Both the position numbers and the translations under genes were made by a program. Below the pieces are notes generated by a model. That model was given only the letters and a program-made list of their open reading frames with translations. It made no database searches and was not told the DNA's origin. A DNA stretch of 64,000 bases, from positions 1-64,000 of the forward strand of contig JACKLG010000004.1 of the NCBI GenBank assembly GCA_024236035.1. The letters run 5' to 3'. Below, piece by piece: positions 1 through 7,532 of this stretch. Position 1 is the stretch's first letter; every line of letters starts with the position of its first letter. Source of the DNA: Candidatus Paracaedibacteraceae bacterium. Lineage in GTDB: Bacteria; Pseudomonadota; Alphaproteobacteria; UBA6184.

Positions 1-214
1 AACCGAATTAATGTTAATGGGGTTGCGGTTAGATAACGGAATAGCTGTTGAGCGGTTTACAGAAATTATGGATCAAGGGCCGGCACAAATGTTTGGTGTG
101 AAGTGGCAGTCATTGTTGAACGATGGATTGATACAGGAGAAAGAAAAGAGAATACTGGCTACGGATAAAGGTCGGTTAAAATTAAATGGAATATTAGAGT
201 ATTTATTTGGATAG
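1..214 (+). CDS. hemW: HemW-like radical SAM protein, C-terminal fragment
   Basis: The reading frame is open from the window edge, so only about the last 70 residues are visible and the radical SAM core lies outside. The visible part begins TELMLMGLRL, continues with a GLI segment and ends with an LATDKGRLKLNGIL-type motif. This is the winged-helix-like C-terminal domain of the HemW / coproporphyrinogen-oxidase-like family (YggW), which handles heme in bacteria. HemW proper and other members of this family cannot be separated from the tail alone. The gene ends in a strong hairpin terminator shared with the convergent peroxiredoxin gene. Confidence 0.75.
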   Translation, partial: TELMLMGLRLDNGIAVERFTEIMDQGPAQMFGVKWQSLLNDGLIQEKEKRILATDKGRLKLNGILEYLFG

Positions 215-217
215 AAA

Positions 218-244
218 AAAGGGAGCAGAATATTTGCTCCCTTT
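218..244. terminator. Bidirectional rho-independent terminator
   Basis: A perfect 10-bp inverted repeat pairs 218-227 (AAAGGGAGCA) with 235-244 (TGCTCCCTTT) around a 7-base loop. It lies between two convergent genes, hemW-like and peroxiredoxin, with A and T tracts on the two sides, so it can serve both. Confidence 0.8.
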
Positions 245-251
245 ATAAAAA

Positions 252-836
252 TTAAACAGTTTCTGATAGGTATTTAGAAACACTTTCAATTGTGGCTTTA
301 ATTGCCCCTTGGCCTTGATTCCAATTTGCTGGACATACTTCGCCGTGTTTTTCTACATGTTGTAATGCATCCACTGTGCGCAGAACTTCGTCTACGTTAC
401 GACCTAAAGGAAGGTCATTTACCAGCTGGTGACGTACAACGCCGTTTGGATCAATTAAAAATACGGCGCGGTAAGCAACTTTTTCTTCTGATAGTACATC
501 GTAATCCTTAGCGATGCTTCCACCCAAGTCAGAGATAAGGCCATATTTAATGCCTTTTATTCCGCCGGATTCTTTTGGTGTGTTTAACCAGGCTAAATGT
601 GAATGGTCGCTGTCTACGCTGCAGCCTAATAGTTCTACATCACGTTTTTTAAACTCTTCTAATTTTTCTTGAAACGCATGCATTTCTGTTGGGCATACAA
701 ATGTAAAATCAAGCGGGTAAAAGAACAGAACAACATATTTATTTTTGTAGTTCGATAGAGTGATTTCTTTTGTTTGATTTTCAAAAACTGCTTTTGCTTT
801 AAAGTCTGGTGCATGTTTGCCCACAAGTACACTCAT
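252..836 (-). CDS. Typical 2-Cys peroxiredoxin (AhpC/TSA family)
   Basis: Thiol peroxidase that reduces hydrogen peroxide, organic peroxides or peroxynitrite in the cytosol. From the chosen start (MSVLVGKHAPDF) it has 194 residues. The peroxidatic cysteine is C48 in FTFVCPTE and the resolving cysteine is C168 in GEVCPANW, the typical 2-Cys arrangement. A longer frame reaches 884, but the ATG at 836 is preceded by AAGGAAG at good spacing and matches the usual family start, so the longer form was rejected. It is divergent from the MATE pair; no dedicated reductase (AhpF) is next to it, so thioredoxin is the likely electron donor (inference). Confidence 0.92.
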   Translation of the reverse strand: MSVLVGKHAPDFKAKAVFENQTKEITLSNYKNKYVVLFFYPLDFTFVCPTEMHAFQEKLEEFKKRDVELLGCSVDSDHSHLAWLNTPKESGGIKGIKYGLISDLGGSIAKDYDVLSEEKVAYRAVFLIDPNGVVRHQLVNDLPLGRNVDEVLRTVDALQHVEKHGEVCPANWNQGQGAIKATIESVSKYLSETV

Positions 837-918
837 GAGATCTTCCTTTCTATCATGGTTATTTAATTTGCTTTTTAGATTCAAATCATATTAAACCTTT
901 AGTGGAGTGTTTTCAATC

Positions 919-2289
919 ATGTCATCAGCAGACTTTAAAATCTTTAATACTGTTTCCGCATTGCGGATTACGTTTCCGTTAATGTTAGCGGCTTTGTCTG
1001 GCAATATGATGCTTTTTGTTGGACGATTTGTTTTGGCTAAATATGATATGCATTCCATGAATGCAGCTGCAAGCACTGTATTGGTGTGTAATGTTTTCCA
1101 GATTGCTGGGATGTCGGTTACGACTATGGCTGAAATTTTTGTGGGGCAGTATAATGGTTTGCAAAAATTTAAAAAGGTTCCCAATGCTGTATGGCAGATG
1201 ATTTGGTTTTCGTTAGGATTGTTATTTGTTTTTTTGCCTATAGCTTTTTGGGGTGGGGAATATTTAATTGCCAATAAGTTTAAAGCATTAGGTTTGTCAT
1301 ATTTTCAGATTACTATGGTGTTTGGTTTTTTAGTTCCTTTGTTAGGGGCGCTTGCATCTTTTTTTGTGGGGACAGGTAATACGGGGCCTCTTATAGTCAG
1401 TGCCCTTATAGCAAACGTTTTGAATATTATTTTGAATATTGTATTGGTTTTTGGGTATGAAAATATCATTCAGCCAAGGGGCGCTGCAGGTTCTGCCTTA
1501 GCAACAGGTATTGCTTTGATGGTGCAGGTATTGTTTTTATTTTATGCTTTTATAAGTTCTGAAAACCACAGACAGTTTAATACTAGGAGGGTTGTGTGGG
1601 ATGTGGAGCAGTTATTGGCATGTATTAAAGTAGGTGCGCCGAATGCAATAAGCAGAGTTATTGAAATTACAGGATGGGTTGTAATCGTGGCGTATCTTTC
1701 AACTGTTGGTGACGATTACGTTACTGTACAAACGCTTTGTCATTCGCTGATTATTATGTTTATGTTTACCGTAGAGGGGTTGTCAAAGGGGGTGACCGCA
1801 ATGGTAGCGAATGCCATTGGGCGAGGGGCAATGTCTGCAATTAAACAAATCATATTTTCATCGGTGAATATTTTGATTTTTATTTTGGTGGGTGCTTGGG
1901 TCGTGTTGTGGGCCGCACCTGAATCAACCATATTAAAACTGATGAATCAAACACAATTTATTAATTCTGGTATGGTTCAGCAAGTAAGTTTAGCATTCAA
2001 AGGGTTGTGGGTATATTTTGCCTTTAATGGGCTTAGTCTTATCATATGGGGTGTGTTGACAGCAGGAGGAGACACCAAATTTATTATGTGGACGAATACG
2101 ATTTCTACGTGGTTGTTTGCAATAATTCCTACTTATATCTGGGTGGCTTATTTTCCTTCTACAGCTTCGGTAACCTTTCAATATATTGCACCTGTATATG
2201 GTTTTTTAGCATTTATAATAGTGTTAAAGCGTTTTTATAGTCAAAAATGGTTAAAAATTAACTTAAATCAAATAGTGACCGCGATATGA
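919..2289 (+). CDS. MATE-family efflux transporter, first of a tandem pair
   Basis: Multi-pass inner-membrane protein of about 456 residues with roughly 12 hydrophobic segments. It carries the two-fold repeat typical of MATE (NorM/DinF) cation- or proton-coupled drug and metabolite exporters, including EIFVGQYNG in the first half and GLSKGVTAMVANAIG in the second. A GTG at 907 would also open the frame. The ATG at 919 is preferred because TGGAG at 903-907 then lies upstream as the ribosome site. The stop overlaps the start of the second MATE gene by four bases (ATGA). Substrate unknown. Confidence 0.8.
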   Translation: MSSADFKIFNTVSALRITFPLMLAALSGNMMLFVGRFVLAKYDMHSMNAAASTVLVCNVFQIAGMSVTTMAEIFVGQYNGLQKFKKVPNAVWQMIWFSLGLLFVFLPIAFWGGEYLIANKFKALGLSYFQITMVFGFLVPLLGALASFFVGTGNTGPLIVSALIANVLNIILNIVLVFGYENIIQPRGAAGSALATGIALMVQVLFLFYAFISSENHRQFNTRRVVWDVEQLLACIKVGAPNAISRVIEITGWVVIVAYLSTVGDDYVTVQTLCHSLIIMFMFTVEGLSKGVTAMVANAIGRGAMSAIKQIIFSSVNILIFILVGAWVVLWAAPESTILKLMNQTQFINSGMVQQVSLAFKGLWVYFAFNGLSLIIWGVLTAGGDTKFIMWTNTISTWLFAIIPTYIWVAYFPSTASVTFQYIAPVYGFLAFIIVLKRFYSQKWLKINLNQIVTAI

Positions 2290-3647
2290 AAGCTTTAACA
2301 AGACATGCGCCTGGAGGAATTAGGGAATTATTATCAATTTCCATTCCTTTAATTATCACGGCTTTTTCAGGTAATTTATTGGTGGTGATAGATCGTATTA
2401 TGCTGTCGTACCATTCGATTGATGCCATGAACGCAGTGGCTGGAGTTGGAATTGTATTTGCTGCCTTTTATTTTCCCGGCACGGCTATTGCGGGTATGAC
2501 AGAGGTTTTTGTTGGGCAGTATAATGGCGCAGAACAATATCATAAAATTTCATCACCCGTATGGCAAATGATTTGGTTTTCTTTATGGTCGGTTGTAATT
2601 TACCTGCCCTTAGCCTTTATGGGGGAACATTTTTTCTTATCAGAGGCATTTGTAGAAGAAGGATTGTCTTATTACCAAATGTTGGTATGTGGGTGTCCCC
2701 TTTTTTTAATTCATAGTGCTGTTTCTGGTTTTTTTATTGGAACGGGGCGGACAAAGCTGGTTACGTATGTAGTGTTTGTTGGAACCATTTTAAATATTTG
2801 TTTGAACTATTGGTTTATTTTTGGTGGTTTGGGGGTGCCAGAATTGGGGGCATTAGGCGCTGGCATAGCTTCTATTATTGCTGAATGTATTCAGCTGTTA
2901 ATTTTATTATATGCTTTTTTAAATAAGCATAACCATACGATATATAAAACAAGGCTTGTAAGTTTAGATTTTGATCTGATGTGGGAAGAGTTAAAAGTGG
3001 GTGTTCCAAATGCTGTGGGGCACACGTTTGAAATTGCGGGATGGGCTTTTCTTACTAATTTTAGAGCAAACTTTGGTATGGATTATATTGTTGTGATGAC
3101 AATAACATCCACAGCATATATTTTCTTTACGTTTTTTACAGATGGTATTCACAAAGGTGTTACAGCAATCGCATCCAATTTTATTGGGGCAAAAAATTAT
3201 GTGGGAATTGAGAAATTAAAATCTTCTGCGTATAAGGTTCAAATAAGCGCCGCCATTATATTATTTTTTCCTATGGTTGGATTTAATGATTTAACGATTG
3301 GATCCATTATGGACATATCTAATTTTTCTGAGGCTGCCATATACGGTATAAAATTAGCGATGTTAGGAAACTTTTTGTTTATGGCAATAGATGGGTTCTT
3401 TTGGATTTATGCTGGATTATTAACAGCGGGTGGAGATACTAAAGCATTAATGGTGATTAGTGGGACGGCTGTATGGATTGCCTGCGTCTTGCCTGCTGTT
3501 ATATGGTTATCATTTTTTCCGTCGGAATCTTATACCGTTAGTTTATATGCTTATCCAGTCTATGGGGTTATTGTAACCGCCTTGCTTTATTTCAGGGTTC
3601 GCAGCGGGAAGTGGATGAAGCTGCATGTAGCACATTCTGAGGCCTGA
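2286..3647 (+). CDS. MATE-family efflux transporter, second of a tandem pair
   Basis: A 453-residue multi-pass membrane protein, clearly paralogous to the gene in front of it. Both carry an A-F/L-SGN motif near the start, a MTEVFVGQYNG-type segment, a VWQMIWFSL segment and GLLTAGGDTK near residue 370. It is translationally coupled to its partner by an ATGA overlap, so the two are probably made in equal amounts. MATE proteins normally work as monomers, so the pair may be a duplication with different substrates. It converges with the tsaC-type gene with only 10 bases between stops. Confidence 0.82.
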   Translation: MKALTRHAPGGIRELLSISIPLIITAFSGNLLVVIDRIMLSYHSIDAMNAVAGVGIVFAAFYFPGTAIAGMTEVFVGQYNGAEQYHKISSPVWQMIWFSLWSVVIYLPLAFMGEHFFLSEAFVEEGLSYYQMLVCGCPLFLIHSAVSGFFIGTGRTKLVTYVVFVGTILNICLNYWFIFGGLGVPELGALGAGIASIIAECIQLLILLYAFLNKHNHTIYKTRLVSLDFDLMWEELKVGVPNAVGHTFEIAGWAFLTNFRANFGMDYIVVMTITSTAYIFFTFFTDGIHKGVTAIASNFIGAKNYVGIEKLKSSAYKVQISAAIILFFPMVGFNDLTIGSIMDISNFSEAAIYGIKLAMLGNFLFMAIDGFFWIYAGLLTAGGDTKALMVISGTAVWIACVLPAVIWLSFFPSESYTVSLYAYPVYGVIVTALLYFRVRSGKWMKLHVAHSEA

Positions 3648-3657
3648 AGCTGATTTA

Positions 3658-4581
3658 TTATTTGCTGGCGGCTCTGTCCAGTCGTTCATTAATAGCCACG
3701 CCTATTTTTTCACAAGGAATAGGTGAGACGGCGATGCCTGTGATGTTGGGATGTTTATCTAATTTTCGCAAATAATCAAAAAGATTGGTTGCTGCTTCAT
3801 CCAGGTTTCCTTGGGGGCTGAGGTTTAAGGATATGTCTGCGGTTAACGCGTTTTGCCCAAAGTTTAACAATGCTTCATTGGGATGAACATTCGTTACATT
3901 TAATCGGACGGGTAATTTGGGTGAGTAATGAAGTTTGAATTGGCCGGGTGCTTTTATAACTTCTGAGGAAGTTTTTTCTGTTAGGGGCATATTTAATATA
4001 GTTTCAATGTTTTCTTTGGTAATGAACCCTGGACGTAAAATTGCAACGTCTGTAACAGAGCAGTCTACAATAGTAGATTCTAAACCAATGCAAGATTGAT
4101 CGCCTGGCACAATAAAAACTTTATCACCAAATTCATCATGTACATGTTCATATTTGGTGGGGCTAACATAGCCAGAGATATTTGCGCTGGGAGCTGCAAT
4201 TGGAACATTGTATTGTTGTAATAAATCCAAGGCCACTGGATGGTTAGGGCATCTAATGGCAATGGTGTCTAATCCCGCAGTAACATAGGAAGAAATTTTT
4301 GCATTTTTGTTTAATGGCACAACAATTGTCAAGGGCCCGGGCCAGAATTTATTGGCCAAAGTGCGAGCTGTGTCGTTAAATTCCCCATATTTAAAAGCCA
4401 TATGAATGTCTGAAACGTGTATGATTAATGGGTTAAACGCAGGGCGACCTTTTAACGTAAAAATTTTTTGAACAGCAGAATCATTGGTGCAGTCTGCACC
4501 TAATCCATAAACTGTTTCGGTGGGGAATGCCATAGCTTCCCCACTTGATAATTTTAAAAGTGCTGTTTGTATGATATTCAT
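3658..4581 (-). CDS. tsaC: L-threonylcarbamoyladenylate synthase, Sua5 type
   Basis: Makes threonylcarbamoyl-AMP from threonine, bicarbonate and ATP, the first step of the t6A37 modification of ANN-decoding tRNAs. The N-terminal YrdC domain shows FPTETVYGLGAD, KGRPAFNPLIIH and AIRCPNHP. At 307 residues it is the long Sua5 form, with a second C-terminal Sua5 domain (about 210-307) beginning after the APGQFKLHYSPK linker. The short TsaC form has about 190 residues. The transferase partner TsaD is encoded at 61571-62629 in the same window, in an unlinked operon. Confidence 0.9.
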   Translation of the reverse strand: MNIIQTALLKLSSGEAMAFPTETVYGLGADCTNDSAVQKIFTLKGRPAFNPLIIHVSDIHMAFKYGEFNDTARTLANKFWPGPLTIVVPLNKNAKISSYVTAGLDTIAIRCPNHPVALDLLQQYNVPIAAPSANISGYVSPTKYEHVHDEFGDKVFIVPGDQSCIGLESTIVDCSVTDVAILRPGFITKENIETILNMPLTEKTSSEVIKAPGQFKLHYSPKLPVRLNVTNVHPNEALLNFGQNALTADISLNLSPQGNLDEAATNLFDYLRKLDKHPNITGIAVSPIPCEKIGVAINERLDRAASK

Positions 4582-4599
4582 TTTTTGTATTAAAAACTT

Positions 4600-5241
4600 T
4601 TAGTAAGAGGAGACAAGTTGAGTGCCCACCAATTTTACTTTAAAGGCATGAGTCTTTACTTCATGCGCGCTTTTTGTAAGTAACATTCTTAAAAAGTCTT
4701 GTACAGAATTTTGTACCAAATGATAATCAATAAAAGGAGGGTACAATCCGTTTTGGTGTAAAATTTCAGGTCCTGAAAGTAAGGTTTCTAAATTTATCCA
4801 GCGGTAATCTTCCATTTCTACATGGTTGCGTTCATATAAAGTGCCTTCTAGTCTAACCTTGTTAGATTGTTCTTTAATAATTTCTGCAGGTGCATAAGGT
4901 ACTTCAGTTGCAAACGAAACATATTTTTCATTTCCATGAAGTTTTAATAGTTGATCTAAGCGAAATATATCTTTGCGAAAAAAATATGCTGTCTCTTCGT
5001 GGAATTCCCGCAATGCAGCTTGTATCGCAGTTTCTTCTGGATCTAGTTTTCCTCCGAAATCAGACCAAAAGTGTTTGTATGATCCGCTTTGTGAACATGC
5101 GCCATAACCTAATAAGGCAATTCTATTGCCTGAAGGGTCTGTGCTGATAGGTAAAATACCTGCGGCACATGCTTCGCGAAAATGTTTGTTCACGCGCTGG
5201 CGTCTTCGCAAAAAATTTGATTTAGAACTCTTTATCGTCAT
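4600..5241 (-). CDS. Nudix hydrolase
   Basis: A 213-residue protein with a Nudix box starting GGKLDPEE and continuing REFHEETA (about residues 63-85). This fits G-x5-E-x7-REUxEExGU, except that alanine replaces the second conserved glycine. Members hydrolyse nucleoside diphosphates linked to another moiety, using divalent metal. The first 35 residues are basic and the C-terminal 60 residues match no sub-family I recognise, so the substrate cannot be named. It lies 18 bases downstream of the start side of the Sua5 gene's upstream region, on the same strand, and may be cotranscribed with it. Confidence 0.8.
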   Translation of the reverse strand: MTIKSSKSNFLRRRQRVNKHFREACAAGILPISTDPSGNRIALLGYGACSQSGSYKHFWSDFGGKLDPEETAIQAALREFHEETAYFFRKDIFRLDQLLKLHGNEKYVSFATEVPYAPAEIIKEQSNKVRLEGTLYERNHVEMEDYRWINLETLLSGPEILHQNGLYPPFIDYHLVQNSVQDFLRMLLTKSAHEVKTHAFKVKLVGTQLVSSY

Positions 5242-5323
5242 ACTAATTCCTGCTCATATATTTCTTATGCGTGTTATGTAGGGACAAACCGTCAAAGTTT
5301 CAAGTTTTTTTACAACTTAAACC

Positions 5324-5352
5324 TTGAGTTTTTTTACTGCATCCCCTAGGAT
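5324..5352 (+). promoter_or_regulatory. Candidate sigma-70 promoter for the amino-acid ABC operon
   Basis: TTGAGT at 5324-5329 and TAGGAT at 5347-5352 are separated by 17 bases, about 38 bases ahead of the ATG at 5390. An AAAGGG ribosome site follows at about 5375-5380. Found by eye; the match is moderate. Confidence 0.4.
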
Positions 5353-5389
5353 AGGTATTATTTTTATTATGAGATAAAGGGAATCACTA

Positions 5390-6160
5390 ATGCTAAAGCA
5401 TTTGATTGCATGTTTGACCATACTTCTTATTATTACAGGATGCAAAAAAAATAAGCAAGAGGAAGCTACATTGCGTGTTGTGACTAGTGCAGACCAAGCT
5501 CCTTTTGAGTTTTTTAATTCTAGCTCGGGTGAGATAGAAGGGTTTGATATTGATTTGGCGAAAGAAATAGGCAAACGACTTAATATGGAAGTATTGGTTG
5601 TTGATATGGATTTTGGTGGAATCTTGCCTTCTTTGCAGTCGGGCCAAGCTGATATGGCAATTGCTGGGATTACTCGCACCGAAGAAAGGGAAAAAACCCT
5701 TGATTTTACAAATGATTACTATCAACCCAAAATGGGCTTGGTTTCTTTGTTAAGTGATCCTGTAAACAATATGCAAAATTTTAAAGAACAAAAAGTGGGT
5801 GCTCAGCTTGGGTCTTATCATCAGATGTTACTTGAAGATATTCGTAAAGCTGATGGTAATTTTGAGGTCGTGGCAAGAAATCGTTTGTTAGATTTGGTGC
5901 AAGAATTATTGTCTGGTAATATTCATGCGATTGTAATGGATTATATTCCTGCAACTAAGTTTGTAAGTTCACATCCTGAAAAACTTGGTGTAGTAGAATT
6001 TGTGCACCCTAATGCTCAAGCATATGCTATTGCTTTACCTAAAGGTTCGGCATTGAGAGAAAAAATTAATATGGTATTGAAGCTATTAATAGATGAAGGC
6101 TTTATTAAAACATTAGAAAACAAATGGCTTAGCACAGAAAGCGAGCAGTCTAAAGAATGA
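5390..6160 (+). CDS. Amino-acid ABC transporter substrate-binding lipoprotein
   Basis: Solute-binding protein of the bacterial extracellular family 3 (polar amino acids). The first 19 residues form a lipoprotein signal ending in LLIITGC, so the mature protein is probably lipid-anchored at Cys18 rather than free in the periplasm. Family landmarks are the PFEFF segment, EGFDIDLAKEIGKRL, the central QSGQADMAIAGITRT stretch and DFTNDYYQ. It is 256 residues long. The stop overlaps the permease start by four bases. Ligand class (glutamine, histidine or arginine type) cannot be decided by eye. Confidence 0.9.
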   Translation: MLKHLIACLTILLIITGCKKNKQEEATLRVVTSADQAPFEFFNSSSGEIEGFDIDLAKEIGKRLNMEVLVVDMDFGGILPSLQSGQADMAIAGITRTEEREKTLDFTNDYYQPKMGLVSLLSDPVNNMQNFKEQKVGAQLGSYHQMLLEDIRKADGNFEVVARNRLLDLVQELLSGNIHAIVMDYIPATKFVSSHPEKLGVVEFVHPNAQAYAIALPKGSALREKINMVLKLLIDEGFIKTLENKWLSTESEQSKE

Positions 6161-6810
6161 AATTTGGCAACTTAGGAAAAGATGAAATTGAATTTATTTT
6201 AGGGGGGCTTTGGGTTAGTTTAAAGTTTACCGCAATTTCTGTAATGGGGGGGCTTTTTATGGGCACTCTTTTAACTTTTTTACGTTTTTCCAAAATAAGA
6301 ATTTTAGAATTTGTATCTGCTGCATATGTTTCTGTATTTAGAGGCGTGCCTCTTATTGTGCAGTTGTGTTTAATTTATTTTGGTTCCACTTTAATGTTTG
6401 GCTGGAGACTTTCTACGTTTGTAGCGGGGGTGATGGTTTTTTCATTAAATTCTGGCGCGTATGTTGCAGAAATTTTTCGGGCAGGAATTCAGGCGGTTCC
6501 AAAAGGTCAGTATGAAGCTGCAATGTCTTTAGGCATTTCGTATGGGCGCCGGATGAAGGATATTATTCTGCCGCAGGCAATTCGGAATATATTACCATCC
6601 TTAGTAAATGAATTTATTAATTTATTTAAAGAATCTGCAATCGTAAGCATTATTGGAGAGGCTGATTTAATGCGGCGTTCTCAAATGGTGGCGGCGCATA
6701 AATTTACTTATTTTGAACCCTTTATTATTGCTGGATTATGTTATTACGTAGTCGTATTAATTTTTTCTTATGCTGGGCGCACGTTAGAAAAAAGATTTAG
6801 GAGCAGATAA
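6157..6810 (+). CDS. Amino-acid ABC transporter permease (HisM/GlnP family)
   Basis: Inner-membrane subunit of 217 residues with about five transmembrane segments. It carries the polar amino-acid permease signature FRGVPLIVQL near residue 63, and the EAA loop AAMSLGISYGRRMKDIILPQA near residue 125 that docks on the ATPase. Only one permease gene is present, so a homodimer is expected. It is coupled to both neighbours by overlaps: ATGA at the start, one base at the end. Confidence 0.93.
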   Translation: MKFGNLGKDEIEFILGGLWVSLKFTAISVMGGLFMGTLLTFLRFSKIRILEFVSAAYVSVFRGVPLIVQLCLIYFGSTLMFGWRLSTFVAGVMVFSLNSGAYVAEIFRAGIQAVPKGQYEAAMSLGISYGRRMKDIILPQAIRNILPSLVNEFINLFKESAIVSIIGEADLMRRSQMVAAHKFTYFEPFIIAGLCYYVVVLIFSYAGRTLEKRFRSR

Positions 6811-7532
6811 TGATCCATATTGAAGGGTTAACCAAATGTTTTGGTCAGCGGGTAATTTTAGACAACTTAAATCTGCATGTTGAAAAAGGACAAACCTTAG
6901 CCATTATAGGGCCTTCTGGATCTGGCAAATCAACATTATTAAGATGTATTAATATGTTAGAGGTTCCTGATTCTGGTAAGGTATTGATTAATGGAGAAGA
7001 TGTAACAGATCCAAAGATTAATTTAGATCGCATCCGCAGTAATGTTGGGATGGTATTCCAAAGTTTTAATTTGTTTCCCCATATGACCGTGTTGGAAAAT
7101 ATAACGTATGCTCCCCAGGTGGTGGATAAAAAAACAAAACGTCAAGCAGAAGAGAAAGCTTTAATTATTTTAGAAAAAGTTGGATTGAAAGATAAAGCCA
7201 ACGCATATCCGACTGAAATTTCTGGTGGGCAAAAGCAGCGTGTTGCAATTGCAAGATGTTTGGCTATGGATCCTTATGTTATTTTGTTTGATGAACCCAC
7301 TTCTGCCTTGGACCCTGAAATGGTTAAAGAGGTGCTGGAAGTTATTAAGCAAGTAGAAGGGAAAGATATAACAAAATTAATTGTAACCCATGAAATGTCT
7401 TTTGCAAAAGAAGTATCCGATCGAATTGTTTTTATGGACCATGGACACATTTTAGAAGATCAGGACCCGAAAAGCTTTTTTAAATCCCCCCAGTCAGAGC
7501 GGGCAAAGATATTTTTAAAAAATCTTTCCTGA
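6810..7532 (+). CDS. Amino-acid ABC transporter ATP-binding protein (GlnQ/HisP family)
   Basis: Cytoplasmic ATPase of 240 residues. Walker A is GPSGSGKST (about 34-42), the Q-loop lies in VFQSFNLFPHMT, the ABC signature is ISGGQKQR, Walker B is VILFDEPTSALDPE and the switch histidine is in VTHEMSFAKEV. It completes the importer with the two preceding genes. The last 18 bases overlap the 3' end of the convergent serine protease gene, an unusual coding overlap between convergent genes. Confidence 0.95.
   Translation: MIHIEGLTKCFGQRVILDNLNLHVEKGQTLAIIGPSGSGKSTLLRCINMLEVPDSGKVLINGEDVTDPKINLDRIRSNVGMVFQSFNLFPHMTVLENITYAPQVVDKKTKRQAEEKALIILEKVGLKDKANAYPTEISGGQKQRVAIARCLAMDPYVILFDEPTSALDPEMVKEVLEVIKQVEGKDITKLIVTHEMSFAKEVSDRIVFMDHGHILEDQDPKSFFKSPQSERAKIFLKNLS

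Noticed and set aside
891..1274. 127-codon minus-strand frame opposite the first MATE gene
   Set aside because: Antisense shadow of a membrane-protein gene with no ribosome site or family resemblance.
5317..5725. Two minus-strand frames of 110-120 codons opposite the solute-binding lipoprotein
   Set aside because: The plus strand has a lipobox, family motifs and operon context; the antisense frames have none.
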